Shown here: piece after piece, positions 1 through 10,016 of the stretch
Layout of the letters: each line of letters begins with the position of its first letter
How positions within the stretch are numbered: the stretch's first letter is position 1
NCBI GenBank assembly: GCA_020438105.1
Contig: JAGQVE010000031.1
Location: 1 to 44,995, forward strand
Reading direction: 5' to 3'
Length of the DNA stretch: 44,995 bases
DNA from: Bacteroidales bacterium
GTDB taxonomy: Bacteria > Bacteroidota > Bacteroidia > Bacteroidales > JAADJA01
Notes under the pieces: model-generated
The model's database searches: none
Told to the model about the DNA's origin: nothing
Seen by the model: only the letters and a program-made list of their open reading frames with translations
Program-made: the position numbers and the translations under genes

Positions 1-222
1 GGGTTCTACTGTACTTTCCCAAAATCGCATAAATCTAATGAGATGGCCGTAGTCGTTAGACTTTTACTGCGTATCAATAACTTTTCGAATTTTACATATG
101 ATATTTTGGGCTATAAATTCAATTTTTATCGCTCACTTAAAGAATTTCTGGGAATTAGGCCGACGATTCTGGTAGAGAAAAATCCGTCTACGAAAGAAAT
201 CTTAGACAATTTACATTTCTAA
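1..222 (+). CDS. C-terminal fragment of an unidentified protein
   Basis: An open frame runs from the first base of the window to a TAA at 220-222, giving 73 residues with no internal stop. The tail ends in KEILDNLHF and is rich in hydrophobic and aromatic residues. A terminator-like hairpin overlaps the stop codon, which supports this being the genuine end of a gene. I do not recognise the family from this tail, and the start lies outside the window. Confidence 0.55.
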   Translation, partial: GFYCTFPKSHKSNEMAVVVRLLLRINNFSNFTYDILGYKFNFYRSLKEFLGIRPTILVEKNPSTKEILDNLHF

Positions 223-254
223 TTTTTCAGGATGAGCTTGAAAAATTGTTTTTT
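221..254 (+). terminator. Rho-independent terminator of the upstream partial gene
   Basis: A 9-bp perfect AT-rich stem (AATTTTTCA at 221-229 with TGAAAAATT at 239-247) encloses a short loop and is followed by a T-run. It begins at the stop codon of the preceding partial gene and separates it from pheT. Confidence 0.6.
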
Positions 255-321
255 GTTAATACACATGGTAGTTGAATTATTTTTTTAACGCTTTCAAAAA
301 CAGATTTCCATCAGTATACCT

Positions 322-329
322 TACCTTTG
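322..329 (+). promoter_or_regulatory. Bacteroidota-type -7 box (TACCTTTG) before pheT
   Basis: TACCTTTG matches the TAnnTTTG -7 consensus of Bacteroidota housekeeping promoters and lies 23 bases before the chosen pheT ATG. No convincing TTG -33 element is seen at the usual spacing. The box argues that the upstream in-frame codons are not translated. Confidence 0.45.
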
Positions 330-352
330 CACCTTTCAAAATATACGAATCC

Positions 353-2827
353 ATGACAATTTCATATAACTGGCTTAAAGATTACCTGGATATCAACCTT
401 GACCCGGAGGCGCTTTCAAAGTTGCTGACCGATTGCGGACTGGAAGTGGAAAGCCTTGAACACTGGCAATCGGTGAAGGGCGGAATGGAAGGTATCGTGA
501 TCGGTGAGGTAAAAACCTGCGCCAAACACCCCGATGCCGACCGGCTGAGTATAACCACCGTGGATGTGGGCACTGGCGAACTACTCCCCATTGTTTGCGG
601 GGCGCCCAATGTGGCTGCCGGACAAAAAGTGGTAGTGGCAACCGTAGGTACAACGCTTTACAGTGGCGACGAATCTTTTGTGATCAAAAAGGCCAAACTG
701 CGTGGCCAGCCTTCCGAAGGGATGATCTGCGCCGAAGATGAGATCGGGCTGGGAACTTCTCATGAAGGAATTATGGTTTTGGATCCAAACGCAAAAGTTG
801 GGACACCAGCTGCCGAATTTTTTGAAATTACGGATGATTACATTTTTGAGATCGGTCTTACGCCTAACCGTACTGATGCCATGTCGCACATCGGCGTGGC
901 CCGCGATATCAAAGCTGTTCTGGAAAACCTCGATTTTCAATCGGGAAACAAAAAAGAAAGAGAACTCCATTTGCCCAAAGTGGATGGTTTTAAACCGGAT
1001 AACACCAATCTCGATATTCCGGTGGTGATCGAAAACCCGGAAGCCTGTCCGCGCTACCTGGGTGTTACCCTTAGCGGACTTGAAGTGAAAGAATCGCCGG
1101 CCTGGTTGAAGAACCGGTTGAATGCCATCGGCCTGAGACCAATCAATAACATCGTAGATATTACCAATTATGTGCTTCACGAAACCGGACAACCCTTGCA
1201 TGCTTTTGACGCTGATGAGATCACCGGGAAAAAGGTGGTAGTGAAAAAGATGTCCGAAGGAACTAAATTTACCACACTGGATGAGATTGAACGCAAACTC
1301 ACTTCCAACGACCTGATGATCTGCAATACCGAAGAAGGAATGTGCATTGGCGGTGTATTTGGAGGGATCAAATCAGGAGTTACCGAAAGAACAAAAAACG
1401 TTTTCCTGGAAAGTGCTTATTTCGATCCGGTGCATATCCGCAAAACCTCCAAACACCACGATTTGCAAACCGATGCCAGTTTCCGTTTTGAAAGGGGTGT
1501 GGATCCGGAAATGACCATGTATGCCCTGAAACGAGCTGCAATGATGATGAAAGAAATTGCCGGCGGGACTATTTCTTCGGAGATCAAAGATGAGGGGAAA
1601 AAAGATTTTGATAAAGTGAAGCTTGATGTGACCTGGAAGAACATCACAAGACTTATCGGCAAAGAACTTGGCAAAGATACCATCGAAAACATTTTAATAT
1701 CGCTGGATTTTGAAATTCACGATGTAAATGAAAATGGTTTGACGGTGAGTGTTCCATTGTACCGCGTAGATGTAACCCGCGAAGCCGATGTGATCGAAGA
1801 GATACTGCGGATTTATGGATATAACAATGTGGAAATACCCACCCATCAGAATTCGGCAGTGGCACACATCAGCAAACCCGAAGCGGAAAAAGTCCGGCGC
1901 ATTGCTTTTGATTTCCTAAGTAACAATGGCTACAATGAGATCATGAACAACTCGCTCACAAAAGCCAGTTATTTTGAAAATTGTAAAGCCTTTGATGCTG
2001 CTGAAAGTGTACAGATATTGAATCCGCTGAGCCGTGATCTGAATGTAATGCGTCAATCACTCTTGTTTGGCGGTCTTGAAACCATCATTTACAACCAGAA
2101 CCGGAAAAATGCAGATCTGAAGTTATTTGAATTCGGGACGGTATATCAAAAAAATAAGGCAGCTTCAAAAGAAGATAAAGTTACCAAAAAATATTCCGAG
2201 AACCTGCATCTTGCACTTTTTACAACCGGAAGAAATCAAAAAGAGAGCTGGAACACCGATACCCGACCCACTAACTTTTTTGACTTGAAAGCGATCCTTA
2301 CAAATCTTTTGCACAGGCTTGGTGTTTCTATCACTAAGTTCCAGCTTGAACCAACTGAAATAGTATATTTCTCGCAAGGATTAAAAGGCATTTTGGATGG
2401 AAAACAGGTATTTGAAATCGGGCAAATTGCCGATACGGTTTTAAAACAATTTGATATTAAAGAGCCGGTTTTCTACGCCGATTTAAATTGGAATAACCTG
2501 TTCAAAAAGGTGGATCCGGAGCAAACCAATTTTACTGAGCTTCCCAAATTTCCTGAGGTCCGCCGCGATTTGGCATTGCTCATCGATCAGGCTGTAACCT
2601 TCGCCGAAATTGAAAAACTGGCTTTTGAAACCGAACGCAAGCTCCTGAAAAAGGTGAACCTGTTTGATGTGTATGAAGGGAAAAACATTGAACCTGGTAA
2701 AAAGTCGTATGCCGTAAGTTTTACCTTGCAGGATGAGGAAAAAACCCTCACCGACAAGGTGATCGACAAGGTAATGAACAGGTTCATGCAGGTTTATCAG
2801 CAGCAATTGAACGCGACCATTCGTTAA
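353..2827 (+). CDS. pheT: Phenylalanine--tRNA ligase beta subunit
   Basis: PheT is the beta chain of the cytoplasmic alpha2-beta2 phenylalanyl-tRNA synthetase, which charges tRNA-Phe; the beta chain carries the B3/B4 editing site. The protein is 824 residues, close to the usual ~800. The order seen fits the family: an N-terminal tRNA-binding OB fold (around residues 40-150, with a KHPDADRL motif), the B3/B4 region (PRYLGVTL and NIVDITNYVLHE, then HAFDAD), B5 (ADVIEEILRIYGYNNV), the catalytic-like core, and a C-terminal ferredoxin-fold anticodon-binding domain starting near FPEVRRDLALL. The frame is open further upstream, but MTISYNWLKDY is the canonical N-terminus and a -7 promoter box overlaps the upstream codons. 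The nucleotide-sugar dehydrogenase follows after 17 bases and may be co-transcribed. pheS is not in the window. Confidence 0.97.
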   Translation: MTISYNWLKDYLDINLDPEALSKLLTDCGLEVESLEHWQSVKGGMEGIVIGEVKTCAKHPDADRLSITTVDVGTGELLPIVCGAPNVAAGQKVVVATVGTTLYSGDESFVIKKAKLRGQPSEGMICAEDEIGLGTSHEGIMVLDPNAKVGTPAAEFFEITDDYIFEIGLTPNRTDAMSHIGVARDIKAVLENLDFQSGNKKERELHLPKVDGFKPDNTNLDIPVVIENPEACPRYLGVTLSGLEVKESPAWLKNRLNAIGLRPINNIVDITNYVLHETGQPLHAFDADEITGKKVVVKKMSEGTKFTTLDEIERKLTSNDLMICNTEEGMCIGGVFGGIKSGVTERTKNVFLESAYFDPVHIRKTSKHHDLQTDASFRFERGVDPEMTMYALKRAAMMMKEIAGGTISSEIKDEGKKDFDKVKLDVTWKNITRLIGKELGKDTIENILISLDFEIHDVNENGLTVSVPLYRVDVTREADVIEEILRIYGYNNVEIPTHQNSAVAHISKPEAEKVRRIAFDFLSNNGYNEIMNNSLTKASYFENCKAFDAAESVQILNPLSRDLNVMRQSLLFGGLETIIYNQNRKNADLKLFEFGTVYQKNKAASKEDKVTKKYSENLHLALFTTGRNQKESWNTDTRPTNFFDLKAILTNLLHRLGVSITKFQLEPTEIVYFSQGLKGILDGKQVFEIGQIADTVLKQFDIKEPVFYADLNWNNLFKKVDPEQTNFTELPKFPEVRRDLALLIDQAVTFAEIEKLAFETERKLLKKVNLFDVYEGKNIEPGKKSYAVSFTLQDEEKTLTDKVIDKVMNRFMQVYQQQLNATIR

Positions 2828-2844
2828 CATAAAATAAACAAGAG

Positions 2845-4482
2845 ATGAAAGAAAAAGTATCCATTAATCCGGCTGGTGAAAAGTTCACAATTCCCGGTAA
2901 TGAAGCATATGATGCTGAGTATAAACGCCTTGAAAAACTTGCCGCAGAGGCCAGATCCAAAGGTCAGGAAGTGGTAGTAGTAATGGGTCTCGGTTTTGTA
3001 GGTGTGGTAATGGCGGCCATTGTGGCTGACACCAAAAACGAGCAAGGGAAATACTCAAAATTTGTAATTGGATATCAACGCCCCAGCGAAAGGAGTTACT
3101 GGAAAATTCCGGTAATAAACCAGGGCGTTTCTCCAGTTAAAGCCGAAGATCCGGAGGTGGAAGAATTGATCCATCGCACCGTTAGCGAAGAAAAAACCTT
3201 TGTAGCCACATTCAACAGCGACTGCCTGAAACTGGCAGATGTTGTGGTGGTAGATGTTCAATGTGATTATGCCAAACAGGACCTCGGCAATATGCGCACC
3301 GGCGAAACCGACATGGCTGCCCTCGAAGCTTCCATGCGCACGATTGGTGAAACCATTCCACCTCATGCACTGGTTTTGATTGAAACAACAGTTGCACCTG
3401 GAACTACCGAATTTGTAGCATGGCCCATTTTGAAAAAAGCTTTCACAAAACGTGGTTTAAAAGAAACACCGCTTCTCTCGCACAGCTTTGAGCGCGTGAT
3501 GCCGGGAAAAGAATATGTATCATCCATCCGTGATTTCTGGCGTGTTTGCTCGGGTTGTAATGATGAAGCGCGTGGTCGTGTTGAAAAATTCCTGCATGAG
3601 GTTTTAAATACAAAACAGTTTCCTTTAACTGTGATGGACCGCCCCATCGAATCGGAAACAACGAAGATAGTTGAAAACTCCTACCGCGCAACCATTCTGG
3701 CATTTATGAATGAATGGAGTTTGTTCGCCGAACGCAATGGCGTGGATCTGATCAAAGTGATGAATGCCATCAAGATGCGCCCGACCCATAGCAATATGAT
3801 CTTCCCGGGACCGGGAATCGGGGGATATTGTTTACCCAAGGACGGCGGACTGGGCTATTGGGCTTACAGGCATATTCTGGGCTTTGAGGATGGCGATTCG
3901 GTATTCCAGATCACGCCAACAGCAATTGATATCAACGATACCCGTGGATTGCATGTGGCCGAACTGGTTCGTGATGCCTTACGCAACATGGGTCGATACA
4001 TTGCCGGCTCGGAAGTATTGATCGCCGGTGCCAGCTACCGGCAGGACGTGGGCGACACCCGTTACTCAGGTAGTGAATTGGTGGTTCGCAAACTCACCGA
4101 AATGGGTGCCGATATGCGGGTTCATGATCCTTATGTGGATGCCTGGGATGAATTTGCCACGCAAGATGAAAATCCAGATCATACCTGGGCCCGGTTCTTC
4201 CGAAACCAGGATCAACTGAAAGATATCACCGTTCAAAAAGACTTGTCAATAGCACTTCAGGGAGTAGAAGCTGTTATTCTTGCTGTTCCTCATAAACAAT
4301 ATCTTGCACTCAATCCGGAGGACGTGGTGAAATGGGCCGGAGGACCAATTGCGATTGTGGATGCTTTTGGAATCCTCAGTGACGATAAAATCCGCAGATA
4401 CTTTGAATTGGGCTGCGAAGTGAAAGCTTTGGGACGTGGCCATATTCAACGGATTAAAAAAGAGGTGAAAAATGGGAAGTAA
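2845..4482 (+). CDS. Nucleotide-sugar dehydrogenase (UDP-glucose/GDP-mannose dehydrogenase family)
   Basis: Members of this family oxidise a nucleotide sugar at C6 to the uronic acid in two NAD-dependent steps, feeding polysaccharide or glycan synthesis in the cytoplasm. Visible features are the Rossmann motif GLGFVG at residues 48-53, the IETTVAPGTTE segment, the central-domain ENSYRA segment, and GGYCLPKD with the catalytic cysteine at residue 329. The C-terminal UDP-binding domain includes GASYRQDVGDTRYSGS and VHDPYVD. At 545 residues it is about 100 longer than typical UDP-glucose or UDP-HexNAc dehydrogenases, because of a ~45-residue N-terminal extension and longer loops. The substrate cannot be read from sequence; WbpA/TviB-like UDP-HexNAc dehydrogenases are one candidate group. 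It lies 17 bases after pheT, an unusual partner, and no other polysaccharide genes adjoin it. Confidence 0.85.
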   Translation: MKEKVSINPAGEKFTIPGNEAYDAEYKRLEKLAAEARSKGQEVVVVMGLGFVGVVMAAIVADTKNEQGKYSKFVIGYQRPSERSYWKIPVINQGVSPVKAEDPEVEELIHRTVSEEKTFVATFNSDCLKLADVVVVDVQCDYAKQDLGNMRTGETDMAALEASMRTIGETIPPHALVLIETTVAPGTTEFVAWPILKKAFTKRGLKETPLLSHSFERVMPGKEYVSSIRDFWRVCSGCNDEARGRVEKFLHEVLNTKQFPLTVMDRPIESETTKIVENSYRATILAFMNEWSLFAERNGVDLIKVMNAIKMRPTHSNMIFPGPGIGGYCLPKDGGLGYWAYRHILGFEDGDSVFQITPTAIDINDTRGLHVAELVRDALRNMGRYIAGSEVLIAGASYRQDVGDTRYSGSELVVRKLTEMGADMRVHDPYVDAWDEFATQDENPDHTWARFFRNQDQLKDITVQKDLSIALQGVEAVILAVPHKQYLALNPEDVVKWAGGPIAIVDAFGILSDDKIRRYFELGCEVKALGRGHIQRIKKEVKNGK

Positions 4483-4594
4483 AGATTTACCTGCTTGTTT
4501 TTCACTTTATTAATTCTCTTTTTATCTGATTATTTAATCGGAAAATCAACACAAGGCTTTAACAATAATTAAGACATTTTTGCAGTTTTTTGAG

Positions 4595-4602
4595 TAATTT
4601 TG
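4595..4602 (+). promoter_or_regulatory. -7 box (TAATTTTG) before the sigma-54 activator gene
   Basis: TAATTTTG is a perfect TAnnTTTG match 56 bases before the chosen ATG. It overlaps the upstream in-frame TTG codon, which argues against translation starting there. A good -33 TTG at normal spacing is not seen. Confidence 0.45.
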
Positions 4603-4658
4603 CGAAAAAGCTGACAAGAGGTCTGCATTTTATATTTACAAAAATTTTATTTGATTTT

Positions 4659-5891
4659 ATGGAAGTGCAATCGATTAAACAACGGTTTGGGATTATTGGC
4701 TCATCACCCTTGCTCGACAGGGCAATTGACATCGCCCGGCAGGTTGCTCCCACCGATCTTACCGTTTTAATTTCAGGAGAAAGCGGAGTTGGAAAAGAGG
4801 TATTTCCAAAGATCATCCACCAGCTTAGTGCCCGCAAACATGGGCCTTACATTGCCGTAAACTGCGGTGCAATCCCCGAGGGAACCATCGATTCAGAATT
4901 ATTCGGCCACGAAAAAGGAAGTTTTACCGGAGCACATGAGGCCAGGAAAGGATATTTTGAGGTAGTCAACGGTGGAACTATTTTTTTGGATGAGGTAGCT
5001 GAATTACCTTTATCAACGCAAGTTCGGTTGCTCCGCGTTCTGGAATCCGGCGAGTTTATGAAAGTGGGCTCCTCCAAAGTACTAAAAACAAATGTACGGG
5101 TTGTGGCTGCCACCAACGTAGATATTCCACAGGCCATTAGCCAGGGAAAATTCCGGGAAGACCTTTATTACCGGCTTAATACAGTTCCGATAAAAGTCCC
5201 GAGATTAAAGGACAGAAAAGAAGATATTCATTTGCTTTTCCGCAAGTTCGCCAGCGACTTTGCCGAGAAATACCGCATGCCCTCTTTACAACTCTCACCC
5301 GAAGCTGTTAAAATGCTCACCAATTATCGTTGGCAGGGAAATGTTAGGCAACTCAAAAACATCACTGAGCAAGTTTCAATCATTGAGCAAAACCGGGATA
5401 TAACACCTGAAACGTTATCAAGATATCTGCCTGAACCACAAAGCAGTGACTTGCCGGTTTTGTATCGCAACGACGGGAAAAGTACAGATATTTCGGAACG
5501 AGATCTTCTGTATAAAGTGCTATTCGACATGAAAAAGGATATTCACGATCTGAAGCAGGTGGTAGCGACTATCATGCGAAATGAAGAAGCGTCGGAAGAA
5601 ACACAACAGCAAAATTCGCAAATGATTAAAAAGCTTTATCAAAACATAGAAACAATAGGTAATAAACCAACCGATGATTATGAAATTCATCATTATGCCA
5701 ATATTCACGATGATGAGCCAATCCAGGAATCAGAAGTCGTTGAAGAGTCGCTTTCTATCCAGGATAAAGAAATAGATTTAATTAAAAGGGCATTGCAAAA
5801 ACACAATGGCAAACGGAAAAATGCAGCACAGGAATTGGGTATTTCGGAACGCACCTTATATCGAAAAATCAAAGAATATGATATCAATTAA
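4659..5891 (+). CDS. Sigma-54-dependent transcriptional activator, AAA+ plus Fis-type HTH, no sensor domain
   Basis: This is a bacterial enhancer-binding protein that would remodel RNA polymerase-sigma-54 by ATP hydrolysis. The 410-residue protein begins almost directly with the AAA+ domain. Walker A is GESGVGKE (residues 40-47), the sigma-54 contact loop is GSFTGA (87-92, the variant with Ser in place of the first Ala of GAFTGA), and Walker B is IFLDE (about 108-112). A low-complexity linker rich in Gln, Asn and acidic residues follows, then a C-terminal Fis-like HTH (KRKNAAQELGISERTLYRKI). There is no receiver, GAF or PAS domain, so activity may be set by expression level or a partner protein. 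The ATG at 4659 is preferred to an upstream TTG because the AAA+ alignment and the -7 box fit it. Its end overlaps the LptE-like gene by 14 bases. The order activator-lptE-TPR protein-secG-groES-groEL recurs in Bacteroidota. Confidence 0.93.
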   Translation: MEVQSIKQRFGIIGSSPLLDRAIDIARQVAPTDLTVLISGESGVGKEVFPKIIHQLSARKHGPYIAVNCGAIPEGTIDSELFGHEKGSFTGAHEARKGYFEVVNGGTIFLDEVAELPLSTQVRLLRVLESGEFMKVGSSKVLKTNVRVVAATNVDIPQAISQGKFREDLYYRLNTVPIKVPRLKDRKEDIHLLFRKFASDFAEKYRMPSLQLSPEAVKMLTNYRWQGNVRQLKNITEQVSIIEQNRDITPETLSRYLPEPQSSDLPVLYRNDGKSTDISERDLLYKVLFDMKKDIHDLKQVVATIMRNEEASEETQQQNSQMIKKLYQNIETIGNKPTDDYEIHHYANIHDDEPIQESEVVEESLSIQDKEIDLIKRALQKHNGKRKNAAQELGISERTLYRKIKEYDIN

Positions 5892-6408
5892 GGATCGGCG
5901 TCAATCAGTTACCCTCTTGCATGTTATTATGTTCTTTTTACTTCTGGTAACAGGAGGTTGCAAGGTAAATTATTCTTTTACCGGAGGTGATACAGGTGAC
6001 GCCAAAACCATCAACATAAAGTATTTTCAGAACAATGCCACCATCGTGGTTCCTACCCTGAGTCAGCAATTAACAGAGGCCTTGCGTGATAAATTTACTT
6101 CGGAAACCAGCCTGGTGCTTGTCAATCAGAAAAGTGACCTTATTCTTGAAGGGTCCATCACAGGTTATCAAACCCAACCTGTTGCCATTTCAGGAAACGA
6201 CCAGGCTCAGCTAAACCGGTTAACTATTACTGTTGATGTAACTTATACAAATACGCTGGAAGAAGATAAAAGCTTTCAAAGCAAATTTTCACGTTATTCC
6301 GACTACTCAAGCGATAAAAGTTTAACATCGGTGGAAGAGGAACTCATCGCAGAGATCAATACGATGATAGTGGAAGACATTTTTAATAAAGCCGTCATAA
6401 ACTGGTAA
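5878..6408 (+). CDS. lptE: LptE-type LPS-assembly lipoprotein
   Basis: LptE plugs the LptD barrel and helps insert lipopolysaccharide into the outer membrane. The 176-residue product has a basic N-terminus, a hydrophobic segment and a lipobox ending at Cys28 (LLVTGGC), followed by VNYSFTGGD. The GD-containing start of the mature protein, the phrase about making ~60-residue NNATIVVPTLSQQLTEALRDKF, and the VDVTYTN strands fit the Bacteroidota LptE family. The gene starts inside the end of the activator gene, implying translational coupling. A second in-frame ATG at 5929 would leave a shorter, still acceptable signal peptide. The family call rests on the motif pattern and on conserved synteny with the activator and secG. 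Confidence 0.8.
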   Translation: MISIKDRRQSVTLLHVIMFFLLLVTGGCKVNYSFTGGDTGDAKTINIKYFQNNATIVVPTLSQQLTEALRDKFTSETSLVLVNQKSDLILEGSITGYQTQPVAISGNDQAQLNRLTITVDVTYTNTLEEDKSFQSKFSRYSDYSSDKSLTSVEEELIAEINTMIVEDIFNKAVINW

Positions 6409-6416
6409 TTGAAATC

Positions 6417-7247
6417 ATGAATCAGCAGCTATTCATAGATTATATTCAAAATCCATCGGTAATGGAAAATACTGATTCAGCCCAGCTTGAGTCCCTTTTA
6501 AGGGAGTATCCCTGGTGTCAGTCGGTTGCATTACTTTATACCCTTAAACTCAGACAGGACAAAAGCATCCGGTTTTCGGGCCAGCTTAAAATGACAGCTG
6601 CAACGGTTACCGACAGAAAACTTTTAAAAAAGCATCTGAAAACGGTGGGAATGAAGGAGCCTGAAGCAGCAGAAAAAGCAATCAAGCAGCAGGCAACTGA
6701 TAACCTGGAGATCACAACACAAAATTTGGATACTGAAAATAATGATGACCCTATTCCGGATCTTTTGAATGCGTTAAAAAATGAGGTTAACACTTTGCTC
6801 ATAGGAAAACGGAAACAAGAGGAGCCTGCATCATTAAAACCTTTAAAAGAAATAGTAAATAAGCTGGAACAAATATTTGAGGAAGACGCTACTGCAGAAA
6901 CGTTTAAGCCCGATATAAAAGATTACGATTTTTCACACCTGATAGATAAAGAAAAAGCGGAGTCAGAATCCAAATCACAAGCAGAATTGATCAATCAATT
7001 CATCGAAAGCAATCCCTCGATTTCAACTCCTGAAAAAACTGGTTTTTTTGATCCGGTGGATTTTGCAAAACATAGCCTGGAAGAACACGACGACCTTGCT
7101 TCTGAGACCCTTGCAAAAATTTATCTGAAGCAAGGAAATACAAGAAAAGCAATAAAAATTTATGAGAGATTAAGTTTGTTATATCCGGAAAAAAGTACTT
7201 TCTTTGCAGCCCAAATTGAAAAAATCCGAAAGGATCAAACTAACTGA
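6417..7247 (+). CDS. Conserved Bacteroidota protein with C-terminal TPR-like helices
   Basis: The 276-residue protein has no signal peptide or membrane segment, so it is probably cytoplasmic. The N-terminus resembles a helical domain (LFIDYIQNPS, LLREYPWCQSVALLYTLKL). The middle is highly charged and low in complexity. The C-terminus (SETLAKIYLKQGNTRKAIKIYERL and following residues) looks like one or two tetratricopeptide units. It starts 8 bases after lptE and ends 16 bases before secG, so it belongs to the same transcription unit. No enzymatic motif is visible. A scaffolding or assembly role at the envelope is plausible from context only. Confidence 0.8.
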   Translation: MNQQLFIDYIQNPSVMENTDSAQLESLLREYPWCQSVALLYTLKLRQDKSIRFSGQLKMTAATVTDRKLLKKHLKTVGMKEPEAAEKAIKQQATDNLEITTQNLDTENNDDPIPDLLNALKNEVNTLLIGKRKQEEPASLKPLKEIVNKLEQIFEEDATAETFKPDIKDYDFSHLIDKEKAESESKSQAELINQFIESNPSISTPEKTGFFDPVDFAKHSLEEHDDLASETLAKIYLKQGNTRKAIKIYERLSLLYPEKSTFFAAQIEKIRKDQTN

Positions 7248-7263
7248 TTAAAAGTAAATTAAA

Positions 7264-7623
7264 ATGGGAGCATATATTTTCATAGCAGTTTTAATTATCA
7301 TTACCTGCGTATTATTGACGCTGATTGTGTTGGTTCAGAGTTCAAAAGGTGGTGGATTGGCTTCAAACTTTTCAGGTTCAAACCAATTTATGGGCGTTAG
7401 AAAAACTGCCGATTTCCTTGAAAAATCAACCTGGACCCTGGCGGTTGCACTATTGGTTTTCTCTCTTTTCTCCATATTTGTTATTCCAAGGGGAGGCACT
7501 GAAGTGGATACGGTAAACAGCGAATTGCAGGAAAAATATGATAACATGCAGCCTATTCAGGATTTCACACCCCCTCCAACGGGAGCAGCAGGAAGTGAAA
7601 CATCACCTGAGGGCGAGGAATAA
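7264..7623 (+). CDS. secG: Protein translocase subunit SecG
   Basis: SecG is the small accessory subunit of the SecYEG translocon and assists protein export through the inner membrane. The 119-residue protein has two hydrophobic helices (roughly residues 3-23 and 54-74). They are joined by the family's conserved loop, LIVLVQSSKGGGLASNFSG, followed by FMGVRKTADFLEKSTW. The C-terminal tail is polar, rich in Pro, Gly and Glu, as in other Bacteroidota SecG proteins. It is the last gene before a strong terminator, which closes the activator-lptE-secG operon. Confidence 0.95.
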   Translation: MGAYIFIAVLIIITCVLLTLIVLVQSSKGGGLASNFSGSNQFMGVRKTADFLEKSTWTLAVALLVFSLFSIFVIPRGGTEVDTVNSELQEKYDNMQPIQDFTPPPTGAAGSETSPEGEE

Positions 7624-7643
7624 AAGATATTTAGTTTCATTTG

Positions 7644-7682
7644 AAATGTCAGATTGTCACAGGCGATCTGACATTTTTTTTT
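7644..7682 (+). terminator. Rho-independent terminator after secG
   Basis: A perfect 11-bp stem, AAATGTCAGAT (7644-7654) with ATCTGACATTT (7666-7676), has an 11-base loop and is followed by a T-run. It ends the operon containing secG and makes groES-groEL a separate transcription unit. Confidence 0.9.
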
Positions 7683-7814
7683 GAATTAAATCCTTCGGCC
7701 CTTTGGCTTGATTAGATTATTAGTAATTGTTTTTCAGCACGTTAAATATTATTTTGAAATTCTTTAAACTGGGAAATTCTTACCCATTAAGCCAATTAAA
7801 AATACTTATAAACC

Positions 7815-7832
7815 TTTGGCACAAATTATGTC
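7815..7832 (+). promoter_or_regulatory. Sigma-54-like (-24/-12) element upstream of groES
   Basis: TTTGGCAC matches the sigma-54 -24 element (YTGGCAC) exactly. Ten bases after the GG lies GT within ATGT, a partial match to the -12 GC element (TTGC). The element lies about 60 bases before the groES ATG. Within the same gene cluster is a sigma-54 activator. Against it, the -12 half is weak and AACCTTTG at 7811-7818 is a near match to the ordinary -7 box, so normal sigma could use the same place. The rest of the 267-base gap (7624-7890) holds only the secG terminator. Confidence 0.4.
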
Positions 7833-7890
7833 AAACGCGAGGACAAATCTGAATAAGTATTAGTTAACGAAAATAAAAAACCGAACAATT

Positions 7891-8169
7891 ATGGCAGAAG
7901 TTAAAATCAAACCTTTGGCAGATCGCGTGTTAGTTGAACCCTCATCTGCAGAAGAAAAAACGGCTGGCGGGCTTATTATCCCGGATACAGCAAAGGAGAA
8001 ACCACAACAAGGGGTTATCGTTGCTGCTGGACCTGGTGTTGAAGGTCAGAAATTAACTGTTAAAGTGGGTGATGTAGTTCTTTACGGAAAATATTCCGGT
8101 ACTGAAATTAGCTACCAGGGTAAAAACTACCTCATCATGAAAGAATCCGATATTTATGCAATTGTTTAA
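7891..8169 (+). CDS. groES: Co-chaperonin GroES
   Basis: GroES is the 10-kDa lid of the GroEL chaperonin and closes the folding chamber in the cytoplasm. The 92-residue protein is of normal length. It shows the family's N-terminal [11 protein letters not shown], the mobile-loop region around [19 protein letters not shown], and the C-terminal [16 protein letters not shown]. It is followed by groEL after 28 bases, the standard operon. Confidence 0.98.
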   Translation: MAEVKIKPLADRVLVEPSSAEEKTAGGLIIPDTAKEKPQQGVIVAAGPGVEGQKLTVKVGDVVLYGKYSGTEISYQGKNYLIMKESDIYAIV

Positions 8170-8176
8170 TTTGTAA

Positions 8177-9841
<1,665 letters not shown>

Positions 9842-9860
9842 AATATATCATCCAAAAAGA

Positions 9861-9887
9861 AAACCCTGGCAAATGTCAGGGTTTTTT
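9861..9887 (+). terminator. Rho-independent terminator after groEL
   Basis: AAACCCTG (9861-9868) pairs with CAGGGTTT (9877-9884) around an 8-base loop and continues into a T-run. It ends the groES-groEL operon. Confidence 0.9.
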
Positions 9888-10016
9888 AATTTGGGGCCCA
9901 CACAAAAGGAAATAAAACATTTATGTTGAACTATACGTATTTATACTTTCAATTATGCTAAAATGAATTGAACATTCGTTCGTTTATTGCATTATTAATC
10001 ATAAAAAACGACTACA

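Noticed and set aside
272..352. In-frame extension of pheT upstream of 353
   Set aside because: The canonical PheT N-terminus starts at 353, and a perfect -7 promoter box at 322-329 lies within the extension.
581..1201. A 206-codon open frame on the minus strand inside pheT
   Set aside because: It lies wholly antisense to the strongly conserved pheT, has no signal or recognisable domain, and is a shadow of its codon bias.
4590..4658. In-frame extension of the sigma-54 activator beginning at a TTG
   Set aside because: The -7 box at 4595-4602 overlaps it and the AAA+ start fits the ATG at 4659.
7811..7818. AACCTTTG as the sole ordinary promoter of groES
   Set aside because: It misses the first base of TAnnTTTG and has no TTG at -33 spacing; kept only as an alternative to the sigma-54-like element.
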